Source of the DNA: JAZGER01 sp036480335
GTDB lineage: Bacteria; Pseudomonadota; Gammaproteobacteria; DSM-19610
DNA: 17,425 bases
NCBI GenBank assembly: GCA_036480335.1
Contig: JAZGGH010000126.1
Location: 1 to 17,425 of the forward strand
Direction of reading: 5' to 3'
In this document: positions 7,381 through 14,941 of the stretch, in pieces
Position numbering within the stretch: position 1 is the stretch's first letter
Layout of the letters: every line of letters starts with the position of its first letter
Program-made: the position numbers and the translations under genes
Notes under the pieces: generated by a model
The model's input: the letters and a program-made list of their open reading frames with translations, nothing else
The model's database searches: none
What the model was told of the DNA's origin: nothing

Positions 7381-7402
7381 TTTTTCTAATTATCCCACCA
7401 AT

Positions 7403-10400
7403 TTACTGCATCACCAGCTTCTGGATAAGAATCAGATCCTGCACATTGATGACGCCATCCGGAGCATTCGGCGGATAAAGGTCGCCGTGCACCAATTGCT
7501 GAGCCGTGGGCGTCAGCGTTCCCAGCGATATTCTGGTTGCGATCAACAGATCAGCCGCATTGATAATGCCATCCGGCGCTCCCAGAGGGGCCAGATCACC
7601 ATCTGCTGTTGCCATACTACAGGCGCCCAGGGTACCTAAATCAAATGGTACGCTGAGAGGCAGCCGGCTGATCCCCACCAGCACAGGCAAGGCAGGACTT
7701 TGCAGATCAAGGCAGGTACCGGTATCTGAGGTCGGAGTAAACTGGAAGCCATCCTCACCCGCATTCGCTACATTCAAAACATAGTCTATTACCATCGGGG
7801 CAACGGTATCAAACACATCACTGGGTTCCAGACTATAGCCGGTTACATTGAGTAAATTCTGACCTGATGTTACATCACCTGTATAGGCTGTTGTTGCCGG
7901 GTCGCCACCACCCGTCACACGCACCGTCCACTCACCCGTCACACAATCTTTCCAGACCACCATAATCTTTTCAGTAGCCTTATCGTATGTTGGCTGCCCA
8001 CAGGGATTATCTTCATCATCCGCGATAATACCCAGACCAATGCCCTTATTTAGCGTTGCATTAGTTGTATTGCTGAGGACCACGCTGAAGGTTTCATCCC
8101 CCTCCATCAACGAATCCTGTGTTATGTCGATGTTCAAGGGCTTGCTGGTATCACCTGGATTGAAGGTTATCGTCTGTGGCGTAGCAACCCCGGTGTAATC
8201 GGCATCTTCTGTAGCCGTTCCTGCCTGCGTCGTATACTCGACAGTCACCGTATTTGTGCTGGTTGCCGACAGGCTGAGCGTAAAATCTGCAGTGCCACCA
8301 TCTTCCGCTACGGTTATATCGTCAATTGAAATATCCAGACAGGGACCCAGTGTCTCCAGGTCAAAAGCACCACTCATCGTCAGCTTACTGACACCGATCA
8401 GAATGGGTACACCTGCAGGGCCTGTTGGCCTGAAACAGGTTAACGCGCCACTGGCCGGTTTGAAGGTAAATCCATCAACACTGCTGACAAAATTTCTAAG
8501 TAGATAATCAATAGCCCTCGCATCCGTCGTATCCAGCGCATCATTGCTTTCGATACTGAAACCGGTAACGCTGACAAGATCTGCGGTCGAATTAACCAGC
8601 CCGGTATGTGTCACACCAGCCGCATCCCCTCCAGCCGTGACCCTGACTGTCCAGTCACCGGTTAAACAGTCCTTCCAGATAAACACCGCTTTCTCGGTTG
8701 CCGGATCGAAGACTGGCGTCCCACAGGCATTGATTTCATCATCTATGATGGTTGCTAGTCCCGTTGCTTTATTCAGGGTCACATTGCCTGGATTACTGAG
8801 GACAACATTGAAGCCTTCGTCGCCTTCCATCAATGCATCCTGCAAGATAGCGATATTGACTGGCTTACTGGTTTCACCTGGGATAAAGGTTAGTGTCTGT
8901 GGCGTAGCAATCCCGGTGTAATCGGCATCTTCTGTGGCTGTTCCTGCCTGTGTTACATAATCAACGGTAATGGTATTCATGCTGCTCGTTGACAAGGCGA
9001 TGTTAAAAGTCGCATTGCCGCCGCCTTCCGCCACGCTCACATCATCGATGGAAATATCCAGGCAGGGCCCCATAGTAGTCAGATCAAAGGCGCCCGTTAC
9101 CGTCTGCTTAGCAGCACCAACAAGCACAGGCACACCCACCGGGCCTGTCGATCTGAAACAGGTCAGGGCACCAGCCACAGGATTAAACTCAAATCCATCA
9201 ATACTGCTATCAAAAGTCTGCAGCAAATACTCAATCGCTTTCGGATCGCTAATATCCAGCACATCATTGCTTTCAACACTGAAACCGGTAACGCTAATAA
9301 AATCAGCCGTCGAATTGACCTGCCCGGCATGCATCACGCCAGCAGAGTCGCCCCCGGCAGTTACCCTTACGCTCCAGTCTCCCGTTGTACAATCTTTCCA
9401 GACAAACACGGCCTTTTCTGTTGCCGGGTCGAATATCGGCTCTCCACAGGGATTGATTTCATCATCGTTGATTGTAATGATAGCTTGTGTATCCAGAACA
9501 AAGGCGCCCGTCGCATTGCTCAGTTGCAGGCTCAGAGTTTCCGGTCCTTCCGCGAGAACATCCTGCAACAGTGTGATCGCAATTGTCTGGTTCGTTTCGT
9601 TGGCTGCAAATGTCACTGTGCCACTACTGGCAGTCACTGAATAATCCACGCCTTCCGTTGCCGTACCGGCTACGAGGGTATAGTCAACAGTCGCTGGAAA
9701 TGCCAGTGCCTGTGACAGCGTCACATTCACTGCGATAACCCCATCAGCTTCATTGAATGCCTGATCTGCTACCGCTATCTCAATACAGCTATTCAGCGTC
9801 TTCAGGTCCAGTGGCAAACTGACCGGCAAATGACTTTTGCCCAGCAACACCTGACCATTCACTGGCAGGCTGCTGGCTGACAGGCACACATCTGCACTGG
9901 TATTAACAGTAAAATCAAAACCGTCAATACCCGGACTGGACATCCGCAGGAAGAAATCTATCTGTTTCGGGTCGGTGGTGTTATCAACAATATCATTACC
10001 GGCCTCGACGTCGAACGGCGTGACCAGTGCAAAGGCTTCACTGGACAACAGAGCACCATCATATTCAATACCTGATCCATAACCGGCTGTCGCGCGAACA
10101 AACCAGTCTCCTGTAGTCGCACAGTCTTTCCAGATAAACAGGCTCTGATCCTGAGCCGGATCAAAATGATAGGGCACATCTTGCGGCTGGTTCAACGGAT
10201 TAATACCGCATTCGTTACCCGCCAGTGGTAATGGAAACGGCGGTTGTGTACCAGCGGATACAGCCGCAATGCTGCCAGTGCCACTGCCAGTCAATCCCTG
10301 GGTGACTTCATATAACTGATCTGCCGCAACAGATGTAAATATATCGACATCACCATTTGGCCAGCGAACTTCAATATCTACCGAAGTATTTTGTGCCAGG

Positions 10401-12247
10401 CCAAAATGGGTACGTTTCAAGTTTTGTGACCAACGATGGTAGTTACCATTATTTTCACGCAACTGGACCACGCCGGAAGCTGTGGCAAAGACTTTTGCGC
10501 CGATGGCATCGCGGTTGGAAACTGTGCCGACCAGGTCCAGCTGAATCCAGTGATTGGTGCTTGTATTGCCGGTGGTATTTCGGAACAACTGATCAGGGCC
10601 ACCTACCCGGATCGGGTTCATCAACAGGCCATTTGTGACATACAGGTCCAGCCAGCCATCCAGATCATAGTCAGCAATGACTGCATTCTCACCGACTCCG
10701 GCACCACTTACCAGTCCTGCACCGATAATTCCCTCGGCACCAAATGCAGTAGCTTCAACGAAACTGCCATTACCGTTGTTCAGATACAGGCGATTGACAA
10801 TGTTTTCGATGCCGTTACGACAGACCAGATACAGATCAAGATCCATATCGTTATCAAAGTCACCCGCCACTGTGGACACACAGGACAGTACCTGACTGAG
10901 CCCAACACCAGAAACATTGCTGAAACCACTTGTGGAATTTTTATAGTATTTCGGCGTGATTGGCTGATCCCCACCTCCGAGATTAATAATGACTGGATCG
11001 CTCATATCCACACCGTCAACCTGAAGATAGCCTCTGGTACTCTTCTGGCCTGGCGAATTCAGGAACTTCCACTCATTGGTAGCGGTGTCGTAGCCAATGT
11101 AGAACCCCTGATCATCGTTGGATGTCGAATCGTGAGGCTTGATCCCCTGGTCAGATACCTGCGAGGGATCAAGCTGGAATATTTTATCCGTTTTGGGGGG
11201 GGTATTATCATCAGCCGGAATGTAACCACCTGAGCCTATAAAAATCCTGGGCCGACCTAACTGACTCGAAACTGTAACGGTGATGGGGCCATTCGCCTGA
11301 AATGTGATGCCTTTTTCTCCGCTACCCGGTCCGGCTGCAATGAATGTTTCTATCTTATCCGCCTGCCCTGGTGCACCGTCGACTACCTTGAGCGCCTGTA
11401 TGGGGCGCAAATTACCTCGCACCAGAAAAATATCCGGTAACAGATCATTATCAAGATCAGCAATCACGCTGTCGAGCACCAGACCGGTAAAAGGCACGGA
11501 TGACGTGATATCGGTAAACATGGCTCCAGCGGTGTAAGCAATATCGTAAACCTTGACTGGAAAATCACCATCGGCAATACCCAACAACTCCATCTGATCA
11601 TCATTATCAATGTCTGACAGCACACTATAATTAGTACGTTCCGTTGTAAGCCCGACAGCACTCGTCTGATCAATAAAAAATCCGAGATTCTGACTATCCT
11701 GACCTATCACATTATTGTCAGCACGATTATTGATGACAAAATCCAGTAAACCGTCTGCATCAAAATCCAGCCAGGTGGCCAGTCGACCTTCAAGGTCGTT
11801 GGGTACCCCTCTCAATACCGCCTCATCAATGGTGATACCAACGCCATCATTAATAAATAATCCCGGCGGATCACTATTACCATTACCGGTCAGCACATTC
11901 AGATCCTGATCACCATCATTATCCAGATCGCCCCAGGCACCACCATGAGTATCTATCGTTGGAAAATCATGCCAGGTATAGGAGGTATCAAACTGCAGGA
12001 CGATATCCGTAAAGGTACCATCACCATTACTACGCCACATGCTCGGCCGGGCACGGTGATTACTGACAAAAATATCCGGGTAGCGGTCACCGTTAACATC
12101 GCCCCAGGACGCGCCCCAGGACTCACCAATATAACTCAGGCCCGACGTGGCTGCAGGGACTTCCGTAAATTCCACTGCCTGAACAGGTGACGCAACGAGT
12201 GTCAACAGGAGAGCTACAAGTTTTACAGGATTACAAATCCATTTCAT
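7403..12247 (-). CDS. Giant secreted FG-GAP/ASPIC protein with alternating Calx-beta and unknown Cys domains, dockerin-like end
   Basis: The product has 1,614 residues. Signal peptide 1-24 (ends SPVQA). Residues ~40-560 hold seven Asp-rich FG-GAP/VCBS motifs, e.g. SWGDVNGDRYPDIFV and AWGDLDNDGDQDL, expected to form a calcium-binding propeller. Residues ~565-660 match the ASPIC/UnbV domain (IGAKVFATASGVVQLRE ... VDIEVRWPNGDVD), giving the CRTAC1-like layout. Then follow four copies of a domain I do not recognise, starting at Cys680, 934, 1175 and 1416, alternating with three Calx-beta domains (821-933, 1062-1174, 1303-1415; signatures VAEGG, GTATEDADY, IIDDE). Residues ~1549-1614 carry two dockerin-like calcium motifs. 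It is probably a surface or extracellular adhesin or scaffold; no catalytic domain is seen. The ATG at 12247 has GAGG 7 nt upstream. Long plus-strand frames opposite it are shadows of the repeats. Confidence 0.93.
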   Translation of the reverse strand: MKWICNPVKLVALLLTLVASPVQAVEFTEVPAATSGLSYIGESWGASWGDVNGDRYPDIFVSNHRARPSMWRSNGDGTFTDIVLQFDTSYTWHDFPTIDTHGGAWGDLDNDGDQDLNVLTGNGNSDPPGLFINDGVGITIDEAVLRGVPNDLEGRLATWLDFDADGLLDFVINNRADNNVIGQDSQNLGFFIDQTSAVGLTTERTNYSVLSDIDNDDQMELLGIADGDFPVKVYDIAYTAGAMFTDITSSVPFTGLVLDSVIADLDNDLLPDIFLVRGNLRPIQALKVVDGAPGQADKIETFIAAGPGSGEKGITFQANGPITVTVSSQLGRPRIFIGSGGYIPADDNTPPKTDKIFQLDPSQVSDQGIKPHDSTSNDDQGFYIGYDTATNEWKFLNSPGQKSTRGYLQVDGVDMSDPVIINLGGGDQPITPKYYKNSTSGFSNVSGVGLSQVLSCVSTVAGDFDNDMDLDLYLVCRNGIENIVNRLYLNNGNGSFVEATAFGAEGIIGAGLVSGAGVGENAVIADYDLDGWLDLYVTNGLLMNPIRVGGPDQLFRNTTGNTSTNHWIQLDLVGTVSNRDAIGAKVFATASGVVQLRENNGNYHRWSQNLKRTHFGLAQNTSVDIEVRWPNGDVDIFTSVAADQLYEVTQGLTGSGTGSIAAVSAGTQPPFPLPLAGNECGINPLNQPQDVPYHFDPAQDQSLFIWKDCATTGDWFVRATAGYGSGIEYDGALLSSEAFALVTPFDVEAGNDIVDNTTDPKQIDFFLRMSSPGIDGFDFTVNTSADVCLSASSLPVNGQVLLGKSHLPVSLPLDLKTLNSCIEIAVADQAFNEADGVIAVNVTLSQALAFPATVDYTLVAGTATEGVDYSVTASSGTVTFAANETNQTIAITLLQDVLAEGPETLSLQLSNATGAFVLDTQAIITINDDEINPCGEPIFDPATEKAVFVWKDCTTGDWSVRVTAGGDSAGVMHAGQVNSTADFISVTGFSVESNDVLDISDPKAIEYLLQTFDSSIDGFEFNPVAGALTCFRSTGPVGVPVLVGAAKQTVTGAFDLTTMGPCLDISIDDVSVAEGGGNATFNIALSTSSMNTITVDYVTQAGTATEDADYTGIATPQTLTFIPGETSKPVNIAILQDALMEGDEGFNVVLSNPGNVTLNKATGLATIIDDEINACGTPVFDPATEKAVFIWKDCLTGDWTVRVTAGGDAAGVTHTGLVNSTADLVSVTGFSIESNDALDTTDARAIDYLLRNFVSSVDGFTFKPASGALTCFRPTGPAGVPILIGVSKLTMSGAFDLETLGPCLDISIDDITVAEDGGTADFTLSLSATSTNTVTVEYTTQAGTATEDADYTGVATPQTITFNPGDTSKPLNIDITQDSLMEGDETFSVVLSNTTNATLNKGIGLGIIADDEDNPCGQPTYDKATEKIMVVWKDCVTGEWTVRVTGGGDPATTAYTGDVTSGQNLLNVTGYSLEPSDVFDTVAPMVIDYVLNVANAGEDGFQFTPTSDTGTCLDLQSPALPVLVGISRLPLSVPFDLGTLGACSMATADGDLAPLGAPDGIINAADLLIATRISLGTLTPTAQQLVHGDLYPPNAPDGVINVQDLILIQKLVMQ
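7619..8002 (-). repeat. Repeat unit 4, Cys domain only
   Basis: Residues 1416-1543 (128 residues) repeat the Cys domain (YDKATEKIMVVWKDC, GEWTVRVTGGGD, GACS) but no Calx-beta follows. The dockerin-like pair comes directly after, so this copy ends the array. Confidence 0.85.
8003..8725 (-). repeat. Repeat unit 3 (723 bp)
   Basis: Unit of 241 codons (residues 1175-1415) with the same lengths of both domains as unit 2. Nearly all landmarks are identical (FDPATEKAVFIWKDC, GDWTVRVTAGGD, GTATEDADYTGVATPQT). Confidence 0.9.
8726..9448 (-). repeat. Repeat unit 2 (723 bp)
   Basis: Unit of 241 codons (residues 934-1174): a 128-residue Cys domain (FDPATEKAVFVWKDC, GDWSVRVTAGGD, GPVGVPVLVG) and a 113-residue Calx-beta. 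It is closest to unit 3 in protein and DNA; the stretch around GTGTAATCGGCATCTTCTGT (plus strand) is shared by both. Confidence 0.9.
9449..10210 (-). repeat. Repeat unit 1 (unknown Cys domain + Calx-beta)
   Basis: Unit of 254 codons (residues 680-933), 13 codons longer than the later units, all in the Cys domain. It carries the same landmarks (FDPAQDQSLFIWKDC, TTGDWFVRATAG, DGFDF) but is the most diverged. The Calx-beta part has the same 113 residues as in the others. Confidence 0.8.
11195..11202. repeat. Homopolymer G8/C8 tract inside the giant gene
   Basis: Eight consecutive G on the plus strand, read as CCCCCCCC in the gene at codons 349-351 (T-P-P-K). The frame is open at this length. 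Such tracts in surface-protein genes can mediate slipped-strand switching. Confidence 0.8.
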
Positions 12248-12268
12248 CAGAGTGCCTCAATTTCATTC

Positions 12269-12296
12269 AATATAATATAAAATTTGCAACGAACAA
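12269..12296 (-). promoter_or_regulatory. Candidate promoter of the giant gene
   Basis: On the minus strand TTGTTC (12296-12291), 16 bp, then TATATT (12274-12269), about 22 bp before the ATG. The -35 is poor and the area is AT-rich, so support is limited. Confidence 0.25.
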
Positions 12297-12330
12297 TCGT
12301 CATTGCCAAAACTGTATCTTCAATCAAAAC

Positions 12331-12351
12331 AGGTAATTTCGCTGATTACCT
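12331..12351 (-). terminator. Stem-loop between ttcA and giant gene
   Basis: AGGTAAT (12331-12337) and ATTACCT (12345-12351) form a perfect 7-bp stem with a 7-nt loop. In the minus-strand direction it is followed by GTTTTG. It may end ttcA transcription or be a control element in the leader of the giant gene. The stem is AT-rich and short. Confidence 0.35.
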
Positions 12352-12483
12352 TTCCATCAATCATTGATTCGGTCTGGAATTTACCTGGTCCAGAGTTCAG
12401 TCCGATTGTGCCATGATTATCTATACATGCCCAATAAAACTATTCTATCAAATGTAAGTATAGGTCTATTTTCTGTTAACTTT

Positions 12484-12505
12484 CTTTAATTTCAGTCAAT
12501 TAAAG
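12484..12505 (-). terminator. AT-rich stem-loop just after ttcA
   Basis: CTTTAATT (12484-12491) and AATTAAAG (12498-12505) form an 8-bp stem with a 6-nt loop 11 bp past the ttcA stop. The stem has only one G-C pair and no T-tract follows on the minus strand, so it is a weak candidate that may protect the mRNA end rather than terminate. Confidence 0.3.
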
Positions 12506-12516
12506 CTGTGAAAAGC

Positions 12517-13293
12517 TCAGCGTAAATTCGTAAAATCAAATAGCGACCGATCCAGCATATGTGATGGCGCAATACGCTGCATGGAGCGAAAAACATTGAG
12601 TAAACGCCCAGGCTGCTCCAGCTCCCACTGGGCCAGCATGCTTTTGATCGCCTGGCGTTGCAGATTTTCCTGCGAACCACACAAATTACAGGGGATGATC
12701 GGGAATTCCAGAGCAGCAGCAAAACGCTTGATATCTGCCTCTTTACAATAGGCGAGCGGCCTGATCACCACATTCTGCTTATCATCGCTGATCAGCTTTG
12801 CTGGCATGGTTTTCATGCGCGCGCCGTAAAACATATTCAGAAACAGGGTTTCCACCATATCATTCATATGATGCCCAAGCGCAATTTTACTGGCACCAAT
12901 CTGCTTCGCCGTTTTATAGAGAATGCCCCGGCGAAGACGCGAACAGAGTGAACAGGTCGTCTGGCCCTCGGGGATTTTCTCCTTGACGATGCGGTAAGTA
13001 TCCTGCTCGACAATGCGATACTCTACCCCGATGGATGCCAGATACTCCGGCAGAATTTTTTCAGGAAAGCCCGGTTGTTTCTGATCAAGATTGACCGCCA
13101 CCAGCTCAAAATCAATCGGCGCACGTGACTGCAGGTCACGCAGGATCTCTAGTAAACTGTAACTATCAGCGCCCCCGGATAGACAGACCATCACCCGGTC
13201 GCCTTCTTCAATCATATTGAAATCGGCAATGGCCTCGCCAACACAATGTGTCAACCGCTTGCGCAGTTTGTTAAAATCGTGGTTTTTTGGCAT
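12517..13293 (-). CDS. ttcA: tRNA 2-thiocytidine synthetase TtcA
   Basis: A PP-loop ATPase of 258 residues that thiolates C32 of certain tRNAs, using ATP and a [4Fe-4S] cluster in the cytoplasm. Conserved blocks: VGEAIADFNMIEEGDRVMVCLSGG, PP-loop SGGADS (39-44), VAVNLDQKQPGFP, CSLC (C114/C117), GHHMNDMVETLFLNMFYG and IIPCNLCGSQENLQRQ (C205). The three cluster cysteines are present. Two positions differ from what I remember as usual: Lys to Ala in SGGKDS and Asp to Asn in GHHxDD. I chose the ATG at 13293-13291 because it gives the family's N-terminus; an in-frame ATG at 13458 would add 55 unlike residues and run over cnoX. It is divergent from cnoX with 38 bp between the starts. Confidence 0.93.
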   Translation of the reverse strand: MPKNHDFNKLRKRLTHCVGEAIADFNMIEEGDRVMVCLSGGADSYSLLEILRDLQSRAPIDFELVAVNLDQKQPGFPEKILPEYLASIGVEYRIVEQDTYRIVKEKIPEGQTTCSLCSRLRRGILYKTAKQIGASKIALGHHMNDMVETLFLNMFYGARMKTMPAKLISDDKQNVVIRPLAYCKEADIKRFAAALEFPIIPCNLCGSQENLQRQAIKSMLAQWELEQPGRLLNVFRSMQRIAPSHMLDRSLFDFTNLR

Positions 13294-13331
13294 AGCCCTG
13301 GCGACTGATTCAGGAAACACAGGATAATACC

Positions 13332-14186
13332 ATGAGTGATTCAGCCTATATTGTAGAAGTGAATGCTGACAACTTCGAAGCCGTGATTTTACAGGGCTCC
13401 ATGCAACAACCCGTGCTGGTCGATTTCTGGGCCGACTGGTGCCAGCCCTGCCAGGCACTGATGCCGATTCTCTCCAAACTTGCCGAAGAGTACACTGGAA
13501 AATTTATTCTGGCCAAGGTCAATTCTGACGAAAATCAGACACTGGCCAGCCAGTTCGATGTGCGCAGCCTGCCAACGGTGAAACTCTTCAAACAGGGTCA
13601 GCCAGTGGATGAGTTTATGGGCACATTACCCGAGGGTGAAGTGCGAGCCTTTCTTGATAAACATATTGAACAACCATCCGACAAACTACAGGAAACAGCG
13701 ATTGCTGCTTTCCATGACGGCAATCCAGAAGAAGCGCTGCGGCTGCTGGAAGAAGCCAACCAGATGGATCCCGGACGTGCGGCCATTGTCACTGACCTGG
13801 CCAATCTACTGGCACAAACCGGCAACACAGAGCGCGCACGGGAACTGCTGGATAACCTGCCGGCCGATGAACGTGATAGCCCTGAGGTAAAGTCACTGCA
13901 GGCTAAGTTGGCCTTTTCCGCTGAAGTAACTGACTTGCCTGATGTAGAACAGTTGCGCTCTGCATCCACTCAGGGCGATTTGAAAGCCATGTCGCAACTG
14001 ACCACTTGGTCCATTGCCAACGAAGATTACCGCTCCGCACTGGAACTGGCATTAACAATCATGCAGAAAGACCGCAGCTTTAAAGACGACCTGGGCAGGA
14101 AAACATTACTGCAGATCTTTGACATGCTGGGCACTGATCCACTGGTAAATGAATACCGGCGGAAAATGGCCAGCGCACTGTATTAA
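13332..14186 (+). CDS. cnoX: Thioredoxin-fold co-chaperone CnoX (YbbN)
   Basis: The 284 residues equal the length I recall for E. coli CnoX/YbbN. An N-terminal thioredoxin domain (1-112) has the active site WCQPC (36-40) and cis-proline P81 (RSLPTVKLF). It is followed by TPR-like helices (118-180, e.g. GNPEEALRLLEEANQMDPG and GNTERARELLDNLP) and a C-terminal helical region with YRSALELALTIM. The family holds substrates for GroEL and protects them from oxidation. Both active-site cysteines are present, so redox activity is likely, unlike E. coli YbbN, which I recall lacking a normal CXXC. The ATG has AGGA (13321-13324) 7 nt upstream. A TSUP permease follows 5 bp downstream, probably co-transcribed. 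Confidence 0.94.
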   Translation: MSDSAYIVEVNADNFEAVILQGSMQQPVLVDFWADWCQPCQALMPILSKLAEEYTGKFILAKVNSDENQTLASQFDVRSLPTVKLFKQGQPVDEFMGTLPEGEVRAFLDKHIEQPSDKLQETAIAAFHDGNPEEALRLLEEANQMDPGRAAIVTDLANLLAQTGNTERARELLDNLPADERDSPEVKSLQAKLAFSAEVTDLPDVEQLRSASTQGDLKAMSQLTTWSIANEDYRSALELALTIMQKDRSFKDDLGRKTLLQIFDMLGTDPLVNEYRRKMASALY

Positions 14187-14191
14187 TCGAA

Positions 14192-14941
14192 ATGATGGAT
14201 TTTTCCTGGCTACAGCTCGGTCTGATCGGGCTGATTTTTTTATGGACCGGTTTTGTGCGCAGCGGTCTGGGGTTTGGTGGTGCGGCACTGGGCCTGCCGC
14301 TAATGTTATTTATCCTGCCCGAGCCGGTTTTCTGGTTGCCGGTGATTGGTCTGCACCTGCTTTTTTTCACCACGCTGACATTACGCACCCGGCTCGATAC
14401 CGTTGACTGGCCCTATCTATTGACTGCCTGTGTGCTCATTTTGCCAGCGGCACTGGCGGGTATTTTCGGTTTACTGAATTTCCCTAACCGCTGGCTACTG
14501 ATATTTATTTACAGCATAACGCTATTTTATGCCGTACTCTGGGTATTGAACAGAAGCATACACAGCAGCAATCCCTGGTTGGACAAAGCGCTGTTGGTAC
14601 TGGGCGGTTATGTCGCCGGCACCTCGCTCACGGGTGCACCACTCATGGTCGCCGTGTTCATGCGCAATGTGGCTGCGAATCAATTGCGCAACACTCTGTT
14701 TGTCCTCTGGTTCATTCTTGTTAGCATGAAAATGCTGGCATTCAAAGCCATGAACGTTGAGCTGCATGCCCTGTTTTCACTTTATCTACTACCGATTGCC
14801 GCGATTGGGCACATCATTGGTTTGAAAGCACACGAAGCCATTCTCGACAATGATCGCTTATTCAAGCGCATCATCGGTGGCGTCCTGGTTGTGATCAGTT
14901 GCCTGGGATTGTTCAGCGTGACTCTCAATCAGAGCGTTTAA
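14192..14941 (+). CDS. TauE/SafE (TSUP) family membrane permease
   Basis: A membrane protein of 249 residues with about eight hydrophobic segments. The two half-repeats show the glycine-rich family motifs: GFVRSGLGFGGAALGLPLM (20-38) and GGYVAGTSLTGAPLMVAVFM (138-157). TSUP proteins export sulfite, sulfoacetate or other small organic anions across the inner membrane; the substrate here cannot be deduced. It starts 5 bp after the cnoX stop with ATGATG and no strong Shine-Dalgarno, which suggests coupling to cnoX. The last 84 bp overlap the end of the fusion gene on the other strand; the final hydrophobic segment (228-245) is encoded there, so the overlap is genuine rather than a frame overrun. 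Confidence 0.9.
   Translation: MMDFSWLQLGLIGLIFLWTGFVRSGLGFGGAALGLPLMLFILPEPVFWLPVIGLHLLFFTTLTLRTRLDTVDWPYLLTACVLILPAALAGIFGLLNFPNRWLLIFIYSITLFYAVLWVLNRSIHSSNPWLDKALLVLGGYVAGTSLTGAPLMVAVFMRNVAANQLRNTLFVLWFILVSMKMLAFKAMNVELHALFSLYLLPIAAIGHIIGLKAHEAILDNDRLFKRIIGGVLVVISCLGLFSVTLNQSV

Noticed and set aside
7319..7639. 106-codon plus-strand frame starting MDRVSVSETGG
   Set aside because: It starts inside the tRNA-Arg and runs antisense to the giant gene; a well-known tRNA translation artefact.
8256..9644. Several long plus-strand frames with similar sequences
   Set aside because: They repeat only because the minus-strand gene has tandem repeats; they lack start signals and fit no family.
7619..10210. 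CRISPR-like regular repeats
   Set aside because: The period of 723 bp, the open reading frame and the protein domain boundaries show a protein repeat, not an array with spacers.
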